Shown here: positions 1 to 8,491 of the stretch, one piece after another
Layout of the letters: every line of letters starts with the position of its first letter
Numbering within the stretch: the first letter of the stretch is position 1
Assembly: GCA_018222585.1 (NCBI GenBank)
Contig: JAAFAB010000001.1
Span: forward strand, 532,198 to 596,197
Direction of reading: 5' to 3'
Length of the DNA stretch: 64,000 nt
Source: Paracoccaceae bacterium
Lineage (GTDB): Bacteria > Pseudomonadota > Alphaproteobacteria > Rhodobacterales > Rhodobacteraceae
Position numbers and translations under genes: made by a program
Notes under the pieces: model-generated
Databases searched by the model: none
The model's input: only the letters and a program-made list of their open reading frames with translations
Told to the model about the DNA's origin: nothing

Positions 1-866
1 CGGTAGTACTCCAGCACCAGCGCCTTCAGCGGGGCATCCATCTCGGGCAGGGTCTCGCGCACGATATCGGTGGCGACAAGGCCGCGGCTTTGCAGGATCA
101 GCTTGGTCAGCCGCATCCGGTAAGGGGCCTGCACCAGCAGCAGCGGCAGCGTATCGCGGTAGAGCCGCAGCGCGCGGTCGCGGTCGCCCGCCTTGTAGGC
201 CGCCATCAGGGCGACGTGAAGTTCGAGCAGTTCGATGGCCGGCATGGTGGCGATGGCGCCGCGCTCCAGCTCCTCGAAGAGGTAGCGCGCCCCGCCGCCG
301 CCGATCACGCCATCCAGATGCGCCGAGCCACCGGCGACCAGCTCGCTGACCTTGGGGCCCGAGGGCACGCCTTCTTCCTTGACGTAGCGGATCGCCGGCA
401 CGGCCTCGGCCAGTTCCAGCATCTGCGCCGCCGAAAGGTCGGCGCCGCGCGGGGCGAAGAGATTCTGCAGCACGATGAAACCGCCGTCCAGCGCCTCGGC
501 GATGCGGGTGAACCAGGCGATGTGGTCCGCGCCCATGGCCGGGATCGCCATGGCCATGGCGCCGTCGACGCCCAGCCCAGCAACGGTGCGGGCGATCTCG
601 ACCATCTCGGCAGGATCCGCAGAGTTCACGCCGGCCAGCACCGGCAGGCGCTTCGCGGTCACCTCGACCACCCGGCTCAGGGCCGCCGCGCGCTCTTCCT
701 GGCTGAGGTGCACGTCCTCGGAGGCGACGCCGGGATAGACCAGCGCAGCCGCACCCGCATCCACCGCGAAATCGACCAGGGCGGCCAGCGCCTGCATGTC
801 CACGGACCCGTCCGCCGCATAGGGGGTGGGGATGATCGGCAGGACGCCTTCCAGACTGCTTTTCAT
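1..866 (-). CDS. DHDPS/NAL-superfamily aldolase or dehydratase, 3' end outside window
   Basis: The first 288 residues are visible; family members are about 300 residues, so only the C-terminus is missing. The N-terminus (GVLPIIPTPY) and the Schiff-base lysine region (YVKEEG, K163) place it in the dihydrodipicolinate synthase/N-acetylneuraminate lyase superfamily of TIM-barrel aldolases, which cleave or dehydrate 2-keto acids. It is not a canonical DapA: the catalytic tyrosine of the YNxP motif is replaced by Gln134 (LQNLFAPRG), and the GTTGE loop reads GVASE. It is divergent from dgoK, dgoA and a permease, so a role on a 2-keto-3-deoxy sugar acid or a similar acid is likely, but the substrate is inferred. 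It starts at ATG 866 in a lower-GC divergent promoter region. Confidence 0.8.
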   Translation of the reverse strand, partial: MKSSLEGVLPIIPTPYAADGSVDMQALAALVDFAVDAGAAALVYPGVASEDVHLSQEERAAALSRVVEVTAKRLPVLAGVNSADPAEMVEIARTVAGLGVDGAMAMAIPAMGADHIAWFTRIAEALDGGFIVLQNLFAPRGADLSAAQMLELAEAVPAIRYVKEEGVPSGPKVSELVAGGSAHLDGVIGGGGARYLFEELERGAIATMPAIELLELHVALMAAYKAGDRDRALRLYRDTLPLLLVQAPYRMRLTKLILQSRGLVATDIVRETLPEMDAPLKALVLEYY

Positions 867-892
867 CTAATTCCCTTTATTTGAGACTGTCT

Positions 893-906
893 TTTCATAT
901 TTGAAA
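893..906. promoter_or_regulatory. Candidate operator, TTTCA-N4-TGAAA palindrome
   Basis: A perfect 5+5 bp inverted repeat lies in the 107-bp, lower-GC gap between the divergent aldolase-superfamily gene and dgoK. TTTCA/TGAAA half-sites resemble those bound by IclR-type regulators such as KdgR in sugar-acid catabolism. No regulator gene is visible nearby (the window begins just beyond), so the assignment is inference. Confidence 0.35.
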
Positions 907-973
907 CCATCACATTCAGCGCCTATGCTGTCAACGAATTTCGCAAAACCCTTCGAAGGATGGAGAAAAACCT

Positions 974-1876
974 ATGCAATTCATTGCCGTAGACTGGGGC
1001 AGCAGCCGCTTCCGCGCCTGGCGAATCGAGGCGGACGGGCAAATCAGCGACACGCGGGAAAGCGACCAGGGTCTCAAATCCGTGACCGATGGCGCCTTCG
1101 AAGCCGTGCTGACCCAAGCCTGCGGCACCTGGCTGGAAGCCAGTCCCGAAAGCCCGGTGCTGATGTCGGGCATGATCGGCGCCCGTGGCGGCTGGATCGA
1201 GGCCCCCTATTGCCCCTGCCCCGCCGACATGCAGGCCGTCGGCGCGGCGGCGGTGAAGCTGACCGTCGCCGGTCGTCCCGCCGCCATCCTGCCCGGTGCC
1301 ACCTGCACCGATGCCCTCGGCCATGCGGATGTGATGCGCGGCGAAGAGGTGCAGATCTTCGGCGCCGCCGCGACCCTTGGCCTCAGCGATGCGGTGATCT
1401 GCATTCCCGGCACCCATGCCAAGTGGGCGGCGCTTGAGGGCGGACGGCTGACCGGCTTCCAGACCCATGTCACCGGAGAGCTCTTCGCCCTGCTGCGCGG
1501 CCAGAGCCTTGTCGGCGCCCTGGCCGAGGGCGACGCAGACGATCCACAGGCCTTCCTGGCGGGCGTCGATCACGGGTGCGCCACCCCGGCGGCCCATGCG
1601 GTCTTCGCCGCCCGCGCCGATGTGCTGAACGGGCGGCTGGCGCCGACCTCGGCCTCGGCCTTCCTGTCGGGCGTGCTGATCGGCAACGAGCTGGCGGCGC
1701 GACCGCAGACTGGCGGCGAGGTGCTGCTGCTGGCCACCGGCATCCTGGCGGAACGCTACGGGCAGGCGCTGGATCACCTCGGCGTCGCCACCCGGCTGGT
1801 CGAGGCCAAGGCCGCGACCCGCGCCGGTCAGATCATGGCCGCCCGCAGCCTCTGGCCCGAACGGCTGCCCGCATGA
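974..1876 (+). CDS. dgoK: 2-dehydro-3-deoxygalactonokinase
   Basis: 300 residues, the usual DgoK length. The N-terminus reads IAVDWGSSRFRAW, the phosphate-1 loop of the family, and a second glycine-rich motif (CIPGTHAKWA) lies near residue 145. The enzyme phosphorylates 2-keto-3-deoxy-D-galactonate with ATP to the 6-phosphate in the cytoplasmic De Ley-Doudoroff route. It begins at ATG 974, with a purine-rich GGAGAAA just upstream. It is the first gene of a run continuing through a VOC protein, an EamA permease and dgoA, whose product cleaves the DgoK product, which strongly supports the call. Confidence 0.93.
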   Translation: MQFIAVDWGSSRFRAWRIEADGQISDTRESDQGLKSVTDGAFEAVLTQACGTWLEASPESPVLMSGMIGARGGWIEAPYCPCPADMQAVGAAAVKLTVAGRPAAILPGATCTDALGHADVMRGEEVQIFGAAATLGLSDAVICIPGTHAKWAALEGGRLTGFQTHVTGELFALLRGQSLVGALAEGDADDPQAFLAGVDHGCATPAAHAVFAARADVLNGRLAPTSASAFLSGVLIGNELAARPQTGGEVLLLATGILAERYGQALDHLGVATRLVEAKAATRAGQIMAARSLWPERLPA

Positions 1877-1889
1877 GCCTTCTGCTCCC

Positions 1890-2246
1890 ATGAGCCTGCT
1901 TCCGGACGCCGCGCTGGATCACGTCGCCCTGCCCTGCCCCGACCTCGCGGCGGGGCGGGCCTTCTACGCGCGGCTCGGCTTCACGCCGGGCTTCGCCAAG
2001 CCGGGCCTGCAACAGATGGAGCTGGGCGCCTGCAAGATCGAACTGATCGAAGGCGCGGTCCCGCCGCAGCCCGCGCCGGTGCCCGCCCATGTCGCCCTGC
2101 GGGTGCCCGATGCGCAGGCGGCCCATGGCGCGCTTGAGGCTGCGGGCCTGCCACCCGACGCCCCGCCCCGGCGCGGCGCCTCGGGCGTGCTGTTCTTCTT
2201 CCTGCGCGACCCCGCAGGCAACTGGATCGAGATCGTCTCATCATGA
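1890..2246 (+). CDS. VOC-family (glyoxalase/bleomycin-resistance fold) protein
   Basis: 118 residues, one vicinal-oxygen-chelate domain. It has the opening LDHVALPCPDLAAGRAFY, a central HVALRVPD segment and the closing FFLRDPAGNWIEI, typical of small glyoxalase-like proteins. Such proteins bind a divalent metal and act as lyases, epimerases, dioxygenases or simple binding proteins. The gene begins 13 bp after dgoK and its stop overlaps the start of the EamA gene by 4 bp (ATGA), so it is translationally coupled within the 2-keto-3-deoxygalactonate operon. Detoxification of a dicarbonyl by-product or epimerisation of a sugar acid are possible roles; neither can be read from the sequence. Confidence 0.8.
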   Translation: MSLLPDAALDHVALPCPDLAAGRAFYARLGFTPGFAKPGLQQMELGACKIELIEGAVPPQPAPVPAHVALRVPDAQAAHGALEAAGLPPDAPPRRGASGVLFFFLRDPAGNWIEIVSS

Positions 2247-3103
2247 CCTTCCGCAGTTCCGCCACCAGCGATATCGGCCCGGCGCTGCTGGCGCTGTTCT
2301 GCGGCGTCGCCTCCAGCGCCTGCCTGAAGGGGATGAGCCTGCCTGCCGGGCCCGCGATCACCCTCAGGGCGCTGATCGCACTGGCGCTGCTTTCGGCCCT
2401 GATCGCCTGGCGCTGGCGGCGCGGCGCGGGTGGCCCCCTGTCGCCCTCGGGTGCGCTGCGGGCCGGACTGGACGGGCTGGCGGGGCTGACCTTCGCCCTG
2501 GCGGTCTTCGAACTGCCCCTCGGCCTGCTGGCGGCGATCCATGCCACGGTGCCGCTGGTCAGCGTGGCACTGGCGGCGCTGATCCTGCGAGAGCCGCTCG
2601 GCCCCCGGGTGCTGGTCGCCCTCGGGTTGGGGTTGGTCGGCATCCTGATCATCTCTGCTCCGGGGCTGGACGCCTCACCGCGTGGGCTGGTGCTGGCCCT
2701 GGTCTCGGTCTTTGCCTATGCGGCGCGCGACCTGGTGACCCGCCGCCTGCGCCCCGGCACCGACATGGTGAAATCCGTCACCCTCTCGACCCTGCTGATC
2801 CTGCTCGGCGCGCTGCTGACGGCGGGCGGCGGGCTGATGCGCCCCTCGGCCCCCGACCTTGGCCTGCTGCTGCTGGCGGTGGCGGGGTTCCTCGGGGCCA
2901 ACACGCTGATCATCACCGCCTTCCGCCGCGCCCCCGTCGCCCGGATCGCGCCGCTGCGCTATTCCAGCATCCTGTGGTCGCTGCTCTTCGACGCGCTGCT
3001 CTGGGCGCATGTCCCCGACCGCGCCACCTGGGCCGGCATCGCCCTGGTGGTCGGCGCCGGCGCGGTGCTGCTGGCCCCCCTTCCCCGCAAAAGGACCCCC
3101 TGA
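2243..3103 (+). CDS. EamA/DMT-superfamily permease
   Basis: 286 residues and about ten hydrophobic segments arranged as two repeated EamA halves, as in RhaT/YdcZ-type drug/metabolite transporters of the inner membrane. The start overlaps the VOC gene stop (ATGA) and the stop is followed directly by the dgoA ATG at 3104. Being locked between two enzymes of sugar-acid breakdown, it may import the acid or export an intermediate; the substrate is not predictable from this family. Confidence 0.85.
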   Translation: MTFRSSATSDIGPALLALFCGVASSACLKGMSLPAGPAITLRALIALALLSALIAWRWRRGAGGPLSPSGALRAGLDGLAGLTFALAVFELPLGLLAAIHATVPLVSVALAALILREPLGPRVLVALGLGLVGILIISAPGLDASPRGLVLALVSVFAYAARDLVTRRLRPGTDMVKSVTLSTLLILLGALLTAGGGLMRPSAPDLGLLLLAVAGFLGANTLIITAFRRAPVARIAPLRYSSILWSLLFDALLWAHVPDRATWAGIALVVGAGAVLLAPLPRKRTP

Positions 3104-3724
3104 ATGACCCTCACCGACTGGCTGTCCCGCAATCCCCTGATCGCCATCCTGCGCGGCCTCACCCCCGACGAGGCCCTGCCCGTCGCCGAAGTGCTCGCCG
3201 AGGCGGGCTTTCGCTGCCTCGAGGTGCCGCTGAACTCACCCCGCGCGCTGGAGAGCATCACCCGCATCGCCCGCGAATGGGGCGACGAGATGCTGATCGG
3301 CGCCGGCACCGTGCTGCGCCCGGAAGAGGCGCGGGCCTGCGTGGCGGCGGGCGGGCGGATCGTCGTCTCTCCCAACACCGACGCTTCGGTGATCGCGGCG
3401 GGCGTGGCGGCGGGGGCCATCTGCCTGCCCGGCGCGGCAACCCCGACCGAGGCTTTCGCGGCGCTCTCCGCCGGGGCCCACGGGCTGAAGCTGTTCCCGG
3501 CAGAGGCCGCCTCTCCGGCGGTGCTGAAGGCATGGCGGGCGGTACTGCCGGCGGGCACGCCGGTGATCCCAGTGGGCGGTATCGCGCCCGACACCATGGC
3601 CGCCTGGCACGCGGCCGGGGCGGCCGGCTTCGGCATCGGCGGATCGCTCTATGCGCCCGGGCGGGGCCTCGACGATCTGCGCCGGCGCGCGCAGGCGCTT
3701 CAGGGGGCGTTGGCGGAGGGCTGA
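3104..3724 (+). CDS. dgoA: 2-dehydro-3-deoxy-6-phosphogalactonate aldolase
   Basis: 206 residues, normal for the KDPG/KDPGal class I aldolases. E40 (LEVPLNSP) is the general acid/base and K129 (GLKLFPAEA) the Schiff-base lysine. The VPLNSP variant is typical of the KDPGal branch rather than KDPG aldolase (Eda). It cleaves 2-keto-3-deoxy-6-phosphogalactonate to pyruvate and glyceraldehyde-3-phosphate. It immediately follows the EamA stop codon and completes the dgoK-VOC-EamA-dgoA operon. Confidence 0.92.
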   Translation: MTLTDWLSRNPLIAILRGLTPDEALPVAEVLAEAGFRCLEVPLNSPRALESITRIAREWGDEMLIGAGTVLRPEEARACVAAGGRIVVSPNTDASVIAAGVAAGAICLPGAATPTEAFAALSAGAHGLKLFPAEAASPAVLKAWRAVLPAGTPVIPVGGIAPDTMAAWHAAGAAGFGIGGSLYAPGRGLDDLRRRAQALQGALAEG

Positions 3725-3825
3725 CCTGCTCCGCCCCGCCCCGCCAAGCCGGCGGGACCGACCGCCCGCCGTCCCGTCAGGTCTCCGGGCAGGTGCAGCG
3801 GGTGGCGTTTCTGGGGAAGGACCGG

Positions 3826-4356
3826 TCAGAGGCCCTCGAAGGCGCAGAGGGTGAAGACCTCCATGCCGAGGCCCTCCAGCTTGCTGCGACCGCCCAGCTC
3901 GGGCAGGTCGACAAGGAAGGCGCAGGAGGCGATCTCTCCGCCCAGCCGTTCGATCAGCCGGATTCCGGCCTCGGCGGTGCCGCCGGTGGCCAGCAGGTCA
4001 TCAACCAGCAGGACCTTCTCGCCCGGGGCGATGGCGTCGTCGTGGATTTCGACCTCGGCCTGGCCGTATTCCAGAGTGTAGCTTTCGCCGATGGTCGGCC
4101 CCGGCAGCTTGCCCTTCTTGCGCACGGGCACGAAGCCCAGGCCCAGCTGGTGCGCGATGGCGCCGCCGAGGATGAAGCCGCGCGCTTCCAGGCCGACGAC
4201 CTTGTCGATCGGGCGGCCCGCATAGGGGTGCAGCATCTGGTCCACCGCCAGCCGCAGCCCGCGCGGATCGGCGAAGAGGGTGGTGACATCGCGGAACAGG
4301 ATTCCCTCGTGGGGAAAGTCCGGGATGGTGCGGATGTAATCCTTCACGGTCTTCAT
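3826..4356 (-). CDS. apt: Adenine phosphoribosyltransferase
   Basis: 176 residues, standard for Apt. It starts [18 protein letters not shown] and carries the PRPP-binding motif [16 protein letters not shown] near residues 122-137. It converts adenine and PRPP to AMP in purine salvage. ATG 4356 was chosen over longer in-frame extensions because AAGGAG sits just upstream and the family begins here. mtnP, which releases adenine from methylthioadenosine, lies about 200 bp upstream on the same strand, so the two probably work in series. Confidence 0.95.
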   Translation of the reverse strand: MKTVKDYIRTIPDFPHEGILFRDVTTLFADPRGLRLAVDQMLHPYAGRPIDKVVGLEARGFILGGAIAHQLGLGFVPVRKKGKLPGPTIGESYTLEYGQAEVEIHDDAIAPGEKVLLVDDLLATGGTAEAGIRLIERLGGEIASCAFLVDLPELGGRSKLEGLGMEVFTLCAFEGL

Positions 4357-4513
4357 CGGGTTCTCCTTGGCTGGCAGGCGACCGCGTCGGTGATGCCCGA
4401 GCCGGGCAAGGGGCGCAAGGGTCGCGGGGTCCGGGTAGCCCGAAGCGGGCGGCGTTGCGGGCCGGCGGCGCGACAATCGGGCAAGGGCGGGATCACCTTC
4501 CCCGCGGTCGCGG

Positions 4514-4543
4514 CGAGCGTAGGTGGATGACAACCCACCTTCG
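4514..4543 (-). repeat. REP-like hairpin, copy 1
   Basis: On the minus strand this reads CGAAGGTGG, a short loop, then ATCCACC, an imperfect stem-loop about 20-50 bp downstream of mtnP. A closely similar hairpin in the same orientation lies at 18812-18840 between ctaE and surf1. There is no T-tract, so it looks like a small dispersed palindrome rather than a classical terminator, although it could stop or protect the mtnP transcript. Confidence 0.45.
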
Positions 4544-4562
4544 CCCCGCCCCGCGAGACCGC

Positions 4563-5435
4563 TCAGCCCAGCACCCGCCCGGCGACAGTGGCAAGCCGCG
4601 CCACCAGCGCCGGATCGCGATGGCCCGGCGCGGTGAGGATCGCGTGTTCCAGCGCCCGCTCGCAGCCGGTGGCGCAGCCCTCCGCGCCGCCCAGACTTTC
4701 GGCCAGCGCCGCCACCGTCGCACGGGCATTGGCGCCATTGGCGGCCAGCACCTTGCGGATGGCGGTCACGTCGACCTCGCCGTGATCGGGGTGCCAGCTG
4801 TCGTAATCGGTGACCATGGCCAGCGAGGCATAATGCAGTTCCGCCTCGCGGGCCAGCTTGGCCTCGGGCATGTTGGTCATCCCGATCACGTCGGCGCCCC
4901 AGTGGTCGCGGTACATGCGGCTTTCGGCCAGGGTCGAGAACTGCGGCCCCTCCATCGCCAGGTAGGTGCCGCCCTCGTGCACCCGAACGCCCGTCGTTCG
5001 CGCCGCCTCGGCGGCCAGCGCCGCCAGATCGGCGCAGACCGGATGCGCCAGCGAGACATGGGCAACGCAGCCCGTGGCAAAGAAGCTCTTGCCGCCGCGC
5101 AGGGTGCGGTCGATGAACTGGTCGACCAGCACGAAATCCCCCGGCGCCATCTCCTCACGGAACGAGCCGCAGGCCGAGACCGACAGGACGTGGCGCACCC
5201 CGAGCTGCTTCAGCGCGTCGATATTGGCGCGATAGGGCACCTCCGAGGGGCTGTGCACATGGCCGCGCCCGTGGCGGGGCAGGAAGGCGAGTTCGGTGGC
5301 GCCGAGCCGTCCGGTCAGGATCTCGTCCGAGGGCTCGCCCCAGGGCGTGTCGACGCGCTGCCAGCGCGCGTCCGCCAGCCCCTCGATCCCGTAGACGCCC
5401 GAGCCGCCGATCACGCCGAGTTTCACCGCTGCCAT
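4563..5435 (-). CDS. mtnP: S-methyl-5'-thioadenosine phosphorylase
   Basis: 290 residues. It is a purine nucleoside phosphorylase family II protein with the MTAP signatures [24 protein letters not shown] and the purine-site TDYDSW, which favours 6-aminopurine (MTA) over guanosine or inosine. It phosphorolyses 5'-methylthioadenosine, a by-product of polyamine and homoserine-lactone synthesis, to adenine and methylthioribose-1-phosphate. A strong RBS (GAGGAGG) precedes ATG 5435. No other methionine-salvage gene lies alongside; only apt follows. Confidence 0.92.
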   Translation of the reverse strand: MAAVKLGVIGGSGVYGIEGLADARWQRVDTPWGEPSDEILTGRLGATELAFLPRHGRGHVHSPSEVPYRANIDALKQLGVRHVLSVSACGSFREEMAPGDFVLVDQFIDRTLRGGKSFFATGCVAHVSLAHPVCADLAALAAEAARTTGVRVHEGGTYLAMEGPQFSTLAESRMYRDHWGADVIGMTNMPEAKLAREAELHYASLAMVTDYDSWHPDHGEVDVTAIRKVLAANGANARATVAALAESLGGAEGCATGCERALEHAILTAPGHRDPALVARLATVAGRVLG

Positions 5436-5616
5436 GCCTGGCCTCCTCTTCGATAAGGGGTCGATACGGGCCCGAGGATGCCCCTGCCCCGCCCGCGCCG
5501 CAAGCGGACCCGATCACTCGGGGCGGATTGCCCGCCTTTTCGGTGCCCCAAGCTTGCCGCATGGCAGCAAACCCGCTATCGGAGGCGCCAAACACCCATC
5601 CCACACAGGACGAGAC

Positions 5617-7251
5617 ATGCGCAAAGCCATCCTGTCGGCCTTCGCAGGCCGCATCACTCTGCCCGACCTCCGCCTCGCTCCGACGACCAGCGACGCCCTC
5701 TCGCCCGACCGGCTGCGGATCGAGGTCCTCTCGGGCCTGACCGTCGCCCTGGCGCTGGTGCCCGAGGCGGTGGCCTTCGCCTTCGTTGCCAACGTCAACC
5801 CACTGGTCGGCCTCTATGCCGCCTTCATCATCGGGCTGGTCACCGCCGTGCTGGGCGGCCGCCCCGGCATGATCTCGGGCGCGACGGGCGCGATCGCGGT
5901 GGTCATCGTCAGCCTGGTGATGACACATGGTGTCGAATATCTCTTCGCCGCCGTGGTCCTGATGGGCCTGATCCAGGTGGTCGTCGGCATCATGAGATGG
6001 GGCAAGTTCATCCGGCTGGTGCCGCATCCGGTCATGCTGGGCTTCGTCAATGGCCTGGCCATCGTGATCTTCCTGGCGCAGCTGACGCAGTTCAAGGTGC
6101 CCGGCACCGCCGAGGCCGGAGGCCATGGTGCCACGGGCGGCGAATGGCTTTCAGGCGGGCCGCTGATGCTGATGCTGGGCCTGGTGGCGCTGACCATGGC
6201 GGTGATCCACTTCATCCCGCGCCTCACCAAGCTGATCCCCGCGCCGCTGGCCGGCATCCTGATCACCGCCGTGATCGTCATCGCCTTCGGCCTCGACGTG
6301 CCGCGTGTGGGTGACATGGCGGGCATCGAGGGCTCGCTGCCGCCCTTCCATATCCCCATGGTTCCGCTGACCTGGGAGACCTTCCAGATCATCCTGCCCT
6401 ATGCCATCATCATGGCCGCCGTCGGCTTGATCGAAAGCCTGCTGACCCTGAACCTGGTCGGCGAGATGACCGGCCAGAAGGGGGGCGCCAGCCAGGAATG
6501 CGTGGCTCAGGGCACCGCCAACATCATCACCGGCTTCTTCGGCGGCATGGGTGGCTGCGCGATGATCGGCCAGTCGATGATCAACGTGAAATCCGGCGGC
6601 CGCACCCGTATCGCCGGGATCGTCGCCGCGCTCTTCCTGCTGATCTTCATCCTCTTCGCCGCGCCGCTGATCGAGCAGATCCCCCTGGCGGCGCTGGTCG
6701 GGGTGATGTTCATGGTGGTGATCGGCACCTTCGCCTGGAACAGCTTCAAGATCCTGACCCGCGTGCCCACCACCGACGCGGTGGTCATCGTTCTGGTGAC
6801 CGTGGTCACGGTGATGACCGACCTCGCCACCGCCGTGGTGGCGGGGGTCATCGTCTCGGCCCTGGCCTATGCCTGGAACAACGCCCGCCGGATCCACGCC
6901 ACGACCCACGAGACCCCCGAGGGTGCCAAGGTCTACAAGATCAACGGCCCGCTGTTCTTCGGCTCGACCGACGGCTTCATCGAGCTGTTCCGGCCCGAGT
7001 CGGACCCGGCGCTGGTGATCGTCGACTTCGAGGGCTCTCGCGTGGTCGACCAGTCGGCGCTGCAGGCCATCGAGGCCGTGGCCGCCAAGTACGAGGCCGA
7101 GGGCAAGACCATCCAGCTGCGCCATCTCAGCCGCGACTGCCACCGCCTGCTGAAGAAGGCCGGGCATCTGATGATCGACAGCTCGGATGACCCGGAATAC
7201 GAGGTCGCGGTGGACTACAACGTCCGCACCGGGATCCTCGGCGGGCACTGA
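5617..7251 (+). CDS. SulP-family anion transporter with STAS domain
   Basis: 544 residues. A long membrane region (about residues 30-400, 11-14 hydrophobic helices) carries the SulP signature near residues 30-70 (GLTVALALVPEAVAFAFV), followed by a C-terminal cytoplasmic STAS domain (about 430-530, VDFEGSRVVDQSAL). The family moves sulfate, bicarbonate or dicarboxylates across the inner membrane; the anion cannot be told here. ATG 5617 follows an AGGA, and the upstream extension of the frame is compositionally non-coding. It is divergent from mtnP and followed by a rho-independent terminator at 7273-7304. Confidence 0.88.
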   Translation: MRKAILSAFAGRITLPDLRLAPTTSDALSPDRLRIEVLSGLTVALALVPEAVAFAFVANVNPLVGLYAAFIIGLVTAVLGGRPGMISGATGAIAVVIVSLVMTHGVEYLFAAVVLMGLIQVVVGIMRWGKFIRLVPHPVMLGFVNGLAIVIFLAQLTQFKVPGTAEAGGHGATGGEWLSGGPLMLMLGLVALTMAVIHFIPRLTKLIPAPLAGILITAVIVIAFGLDVPRVGDMAGIEGSLPPFHIPMVPLTWETFQIILPYAIIMAAVGLIESLLTLNLVGEMTGQKGGASQECVAQGTANIITGFFGGMGGCAMIGQSMINVKSGGRTRIAGIVAALFLLIFILFAAPLIEQIPLAALVGVMFMVVIGTFAWNSFKILTRVPTTDAVVIVLVTVVTVMTDLATAVVAGVIVSALAYAWNNARRIHATTHETPEGAKVYKINGPLFFGSTDGFIELFRPESDPALVIVDFEGSRVVDQSALQAIEAVAAKYEAEGKTIQLRHLSRDCHRLLKKAGHLMIDSSDDPEYEVAVDYNVRTGILGGH

Positions 7252-7272
7252 CAGCGCCCGGCTGACGGATCG

Positions 7273-7307
7273 GGGCCGGGGCGAGGCATCGCTCCGGCCC
7301 TTTTCAT
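7273..7307 (+). terminator. Rho-independent terminator after the SulP gene
   Basis: GGGCCGG pairs with CCGGCCC, with an inner GCGA/TCGC stem, followed by TTTTCATTT. It lies 22 bp beyond the SulP stop. Confidence 0.8.
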
Positions 7308-7361
7308 TTGGGGACGGCGTCCTGGGGATGATGCCGCCACCGCCGGAGAGCCGCAATGGAG

Positions 7362-7426
7362 GCCGGAGGGGGCTCCGCCCCCCGCGCGTGCCGCGCTCCC
7401 CCCGAAGTATTTTCAGCCTGGTGATG
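7362..7426 (-). repeat. Dispersed intergenic repeat, copy A
   Basis: On the minus strand it opens CATCACCAGGCTGAAAATAC, followed by a G-rich stretch and a GGGGGGCGGAGCCCCC-type hairpin. The same core recurs at 14706-14767, 53592-53628 and 53708-53780. It is non-coding and lies between the SulP terminator and the APH-fold kinase gene. Confidence 0.8.
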
Positions 7427-7524
7427 GGACTTGCGCGCCACACCTCGTGGCGGGGTTGGCGCCAGGGGGTCAGCCGGTGCGGCGCTGTCATCGGGATGTG
7501 ACATGCTGGCGGCAGGAGGCTGCC

Positions 7525-8439
7525 ATGGAGTTCATCGCCGACAAGGACGGGCGGATCGACCTGCCGGTGGCATTTGTCGCCGCCCTGCTGGCCGAACAGT
7601 TTCCCGAGTGGCGGCACGAGCCGCTGCGCCCGCTGCTGCCCGGCGGCTGGACCAATCGTGCCTTCCGGCTGGGCGAGACCAAGGTGCTGCGCTTTCCCAC
7701 CGCCCGCCGCTATGCCGATCTGCCCGAGCGGGAACGGCGCTGGTTGCCATGGCTGGCGCCACAACTGGACGTGGAGATCCCCGAGGTGGTGGCCCTGGGC
7801 ACCAAGGGGCGGGGCTACCTCTGGCCCTGGCTGATCACCGAATGGATCGAGGGCGCGCCCGTCACAGCGCAAACCGCGCCCGATGCGCTGCGGCTGGCCC
7901 GGGATCTGGTCCGGTTCCTGCGCCGGCTTCATGCGGTCCGCCCGCCCGTTGGGCTGCCGCCGCCGTTGCCCGGCGCGGTGAATTTCCACCGGGGCGGCGA
8001 CCTGGCGGTCTATGATGGCGAGACCCGGGCCGCGCTTCGGGCGTTGAAGGGCCGTATCGACACGGACGCCGGGGGCGCGCTGTGGCAGCGGGCACTCACC
8101 GCGCGCCGAGATCGGCCTCCGGTCTTCGTGCATGGCGACCTGACGCCCGAGAACATGCTGGCTCGCGACGGGCGGCTGGTGGCGGTGATCGACTGGGGCA
8201 ACCTCGCCCTGGGCGATCCGGCCTGTGACCTGGCGATGTGCTGGAGCCATTTCGACGGCGATGCCCGCACCGCCTTCCGGGCCGGGCTGGAACTGGATGC
8301 CGCAACCTGGGCAAGGGCACGGGGCTGGAGCTTCTGGAAGGCCGCCAAGGTTCTGGCCGGTCAGGATGGCAACCAGCGCGATGCGCGGAAGGCGCAGGCC
8401 CTGATCGAGACCCTGCTGGCCGAGGACGCCGCCCTTTAG
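7525..8439 (+). CDS. Aminoglycoside phosphotransferase (APH)-fold small-molecule kinase
   Basis: 304 residues with the kinase-like catalytic loop VHGDLTPENML (about residues 207-217) and the metal-binding DWGN (about 227-230). The N-terminal PGGWTNRAFRLG resembles the nucleotide loop of the APH/choline-kinase superfamily. The proteins phosphorylate a hydroxyl of a small metabolite or antibiotic with ATP; most chromosomal members have housekeeping or unknown substrates, so drug resistance should not be assumed. ATG 7525 has AGGAGG eight bases upstream, which decides the start. It appears monocistronic. Confidence 0.85.
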   Translation: MEFIADKDGRIDLPVAFVAALLAEQFPEWRHEPLRPLLPGGWTNRAFRLGETKVLRFPTARRYADLPERERRWLPWLAPQLDVEIPEVVALGTKGRGYLWPWLITEWIEGAPVTAQTAPDALRLARDLVRFLRRLHAVRPPVGLPPPLPGAVNFHRGGDLAVYDGETRAALRALKGRIDTDAGGALWQRALTARRDRPPVFVHGDLTPENMLARDGRLVAVIDWGNLALGDPACDLAMCWSHFDGDARTAFRAGLELDAATWARARGWSFWKAAKVLAGQDGNQRDARKAQALIETLLAEDAAL

Positions 8440-8491
8440 CCCTGGCCCGGGCGCCGCGGGCGCGACCTCAGCTCTGGGCGCGGGCGCAACC

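Noticed and set aside
1-866. Calling the first gene dapA
   Set aside because: The YNxP tyrosine is Gln and the GTTGE loop is altered, and its neighbours are sugar-acid genes.
5908-5926. A CAGCCTGGTGATGA match inside the SulP gene
   Set aside because: It shares the repeat core by chance within coding sequence and lacks the adjoining TATTTT and GC hairpin.
7525-8439. Calling the APH-fold gene an antibiotic-resistance gene
   Set aside because: Only the general kinase motifs are visible; most chromosomal members have other substrates.
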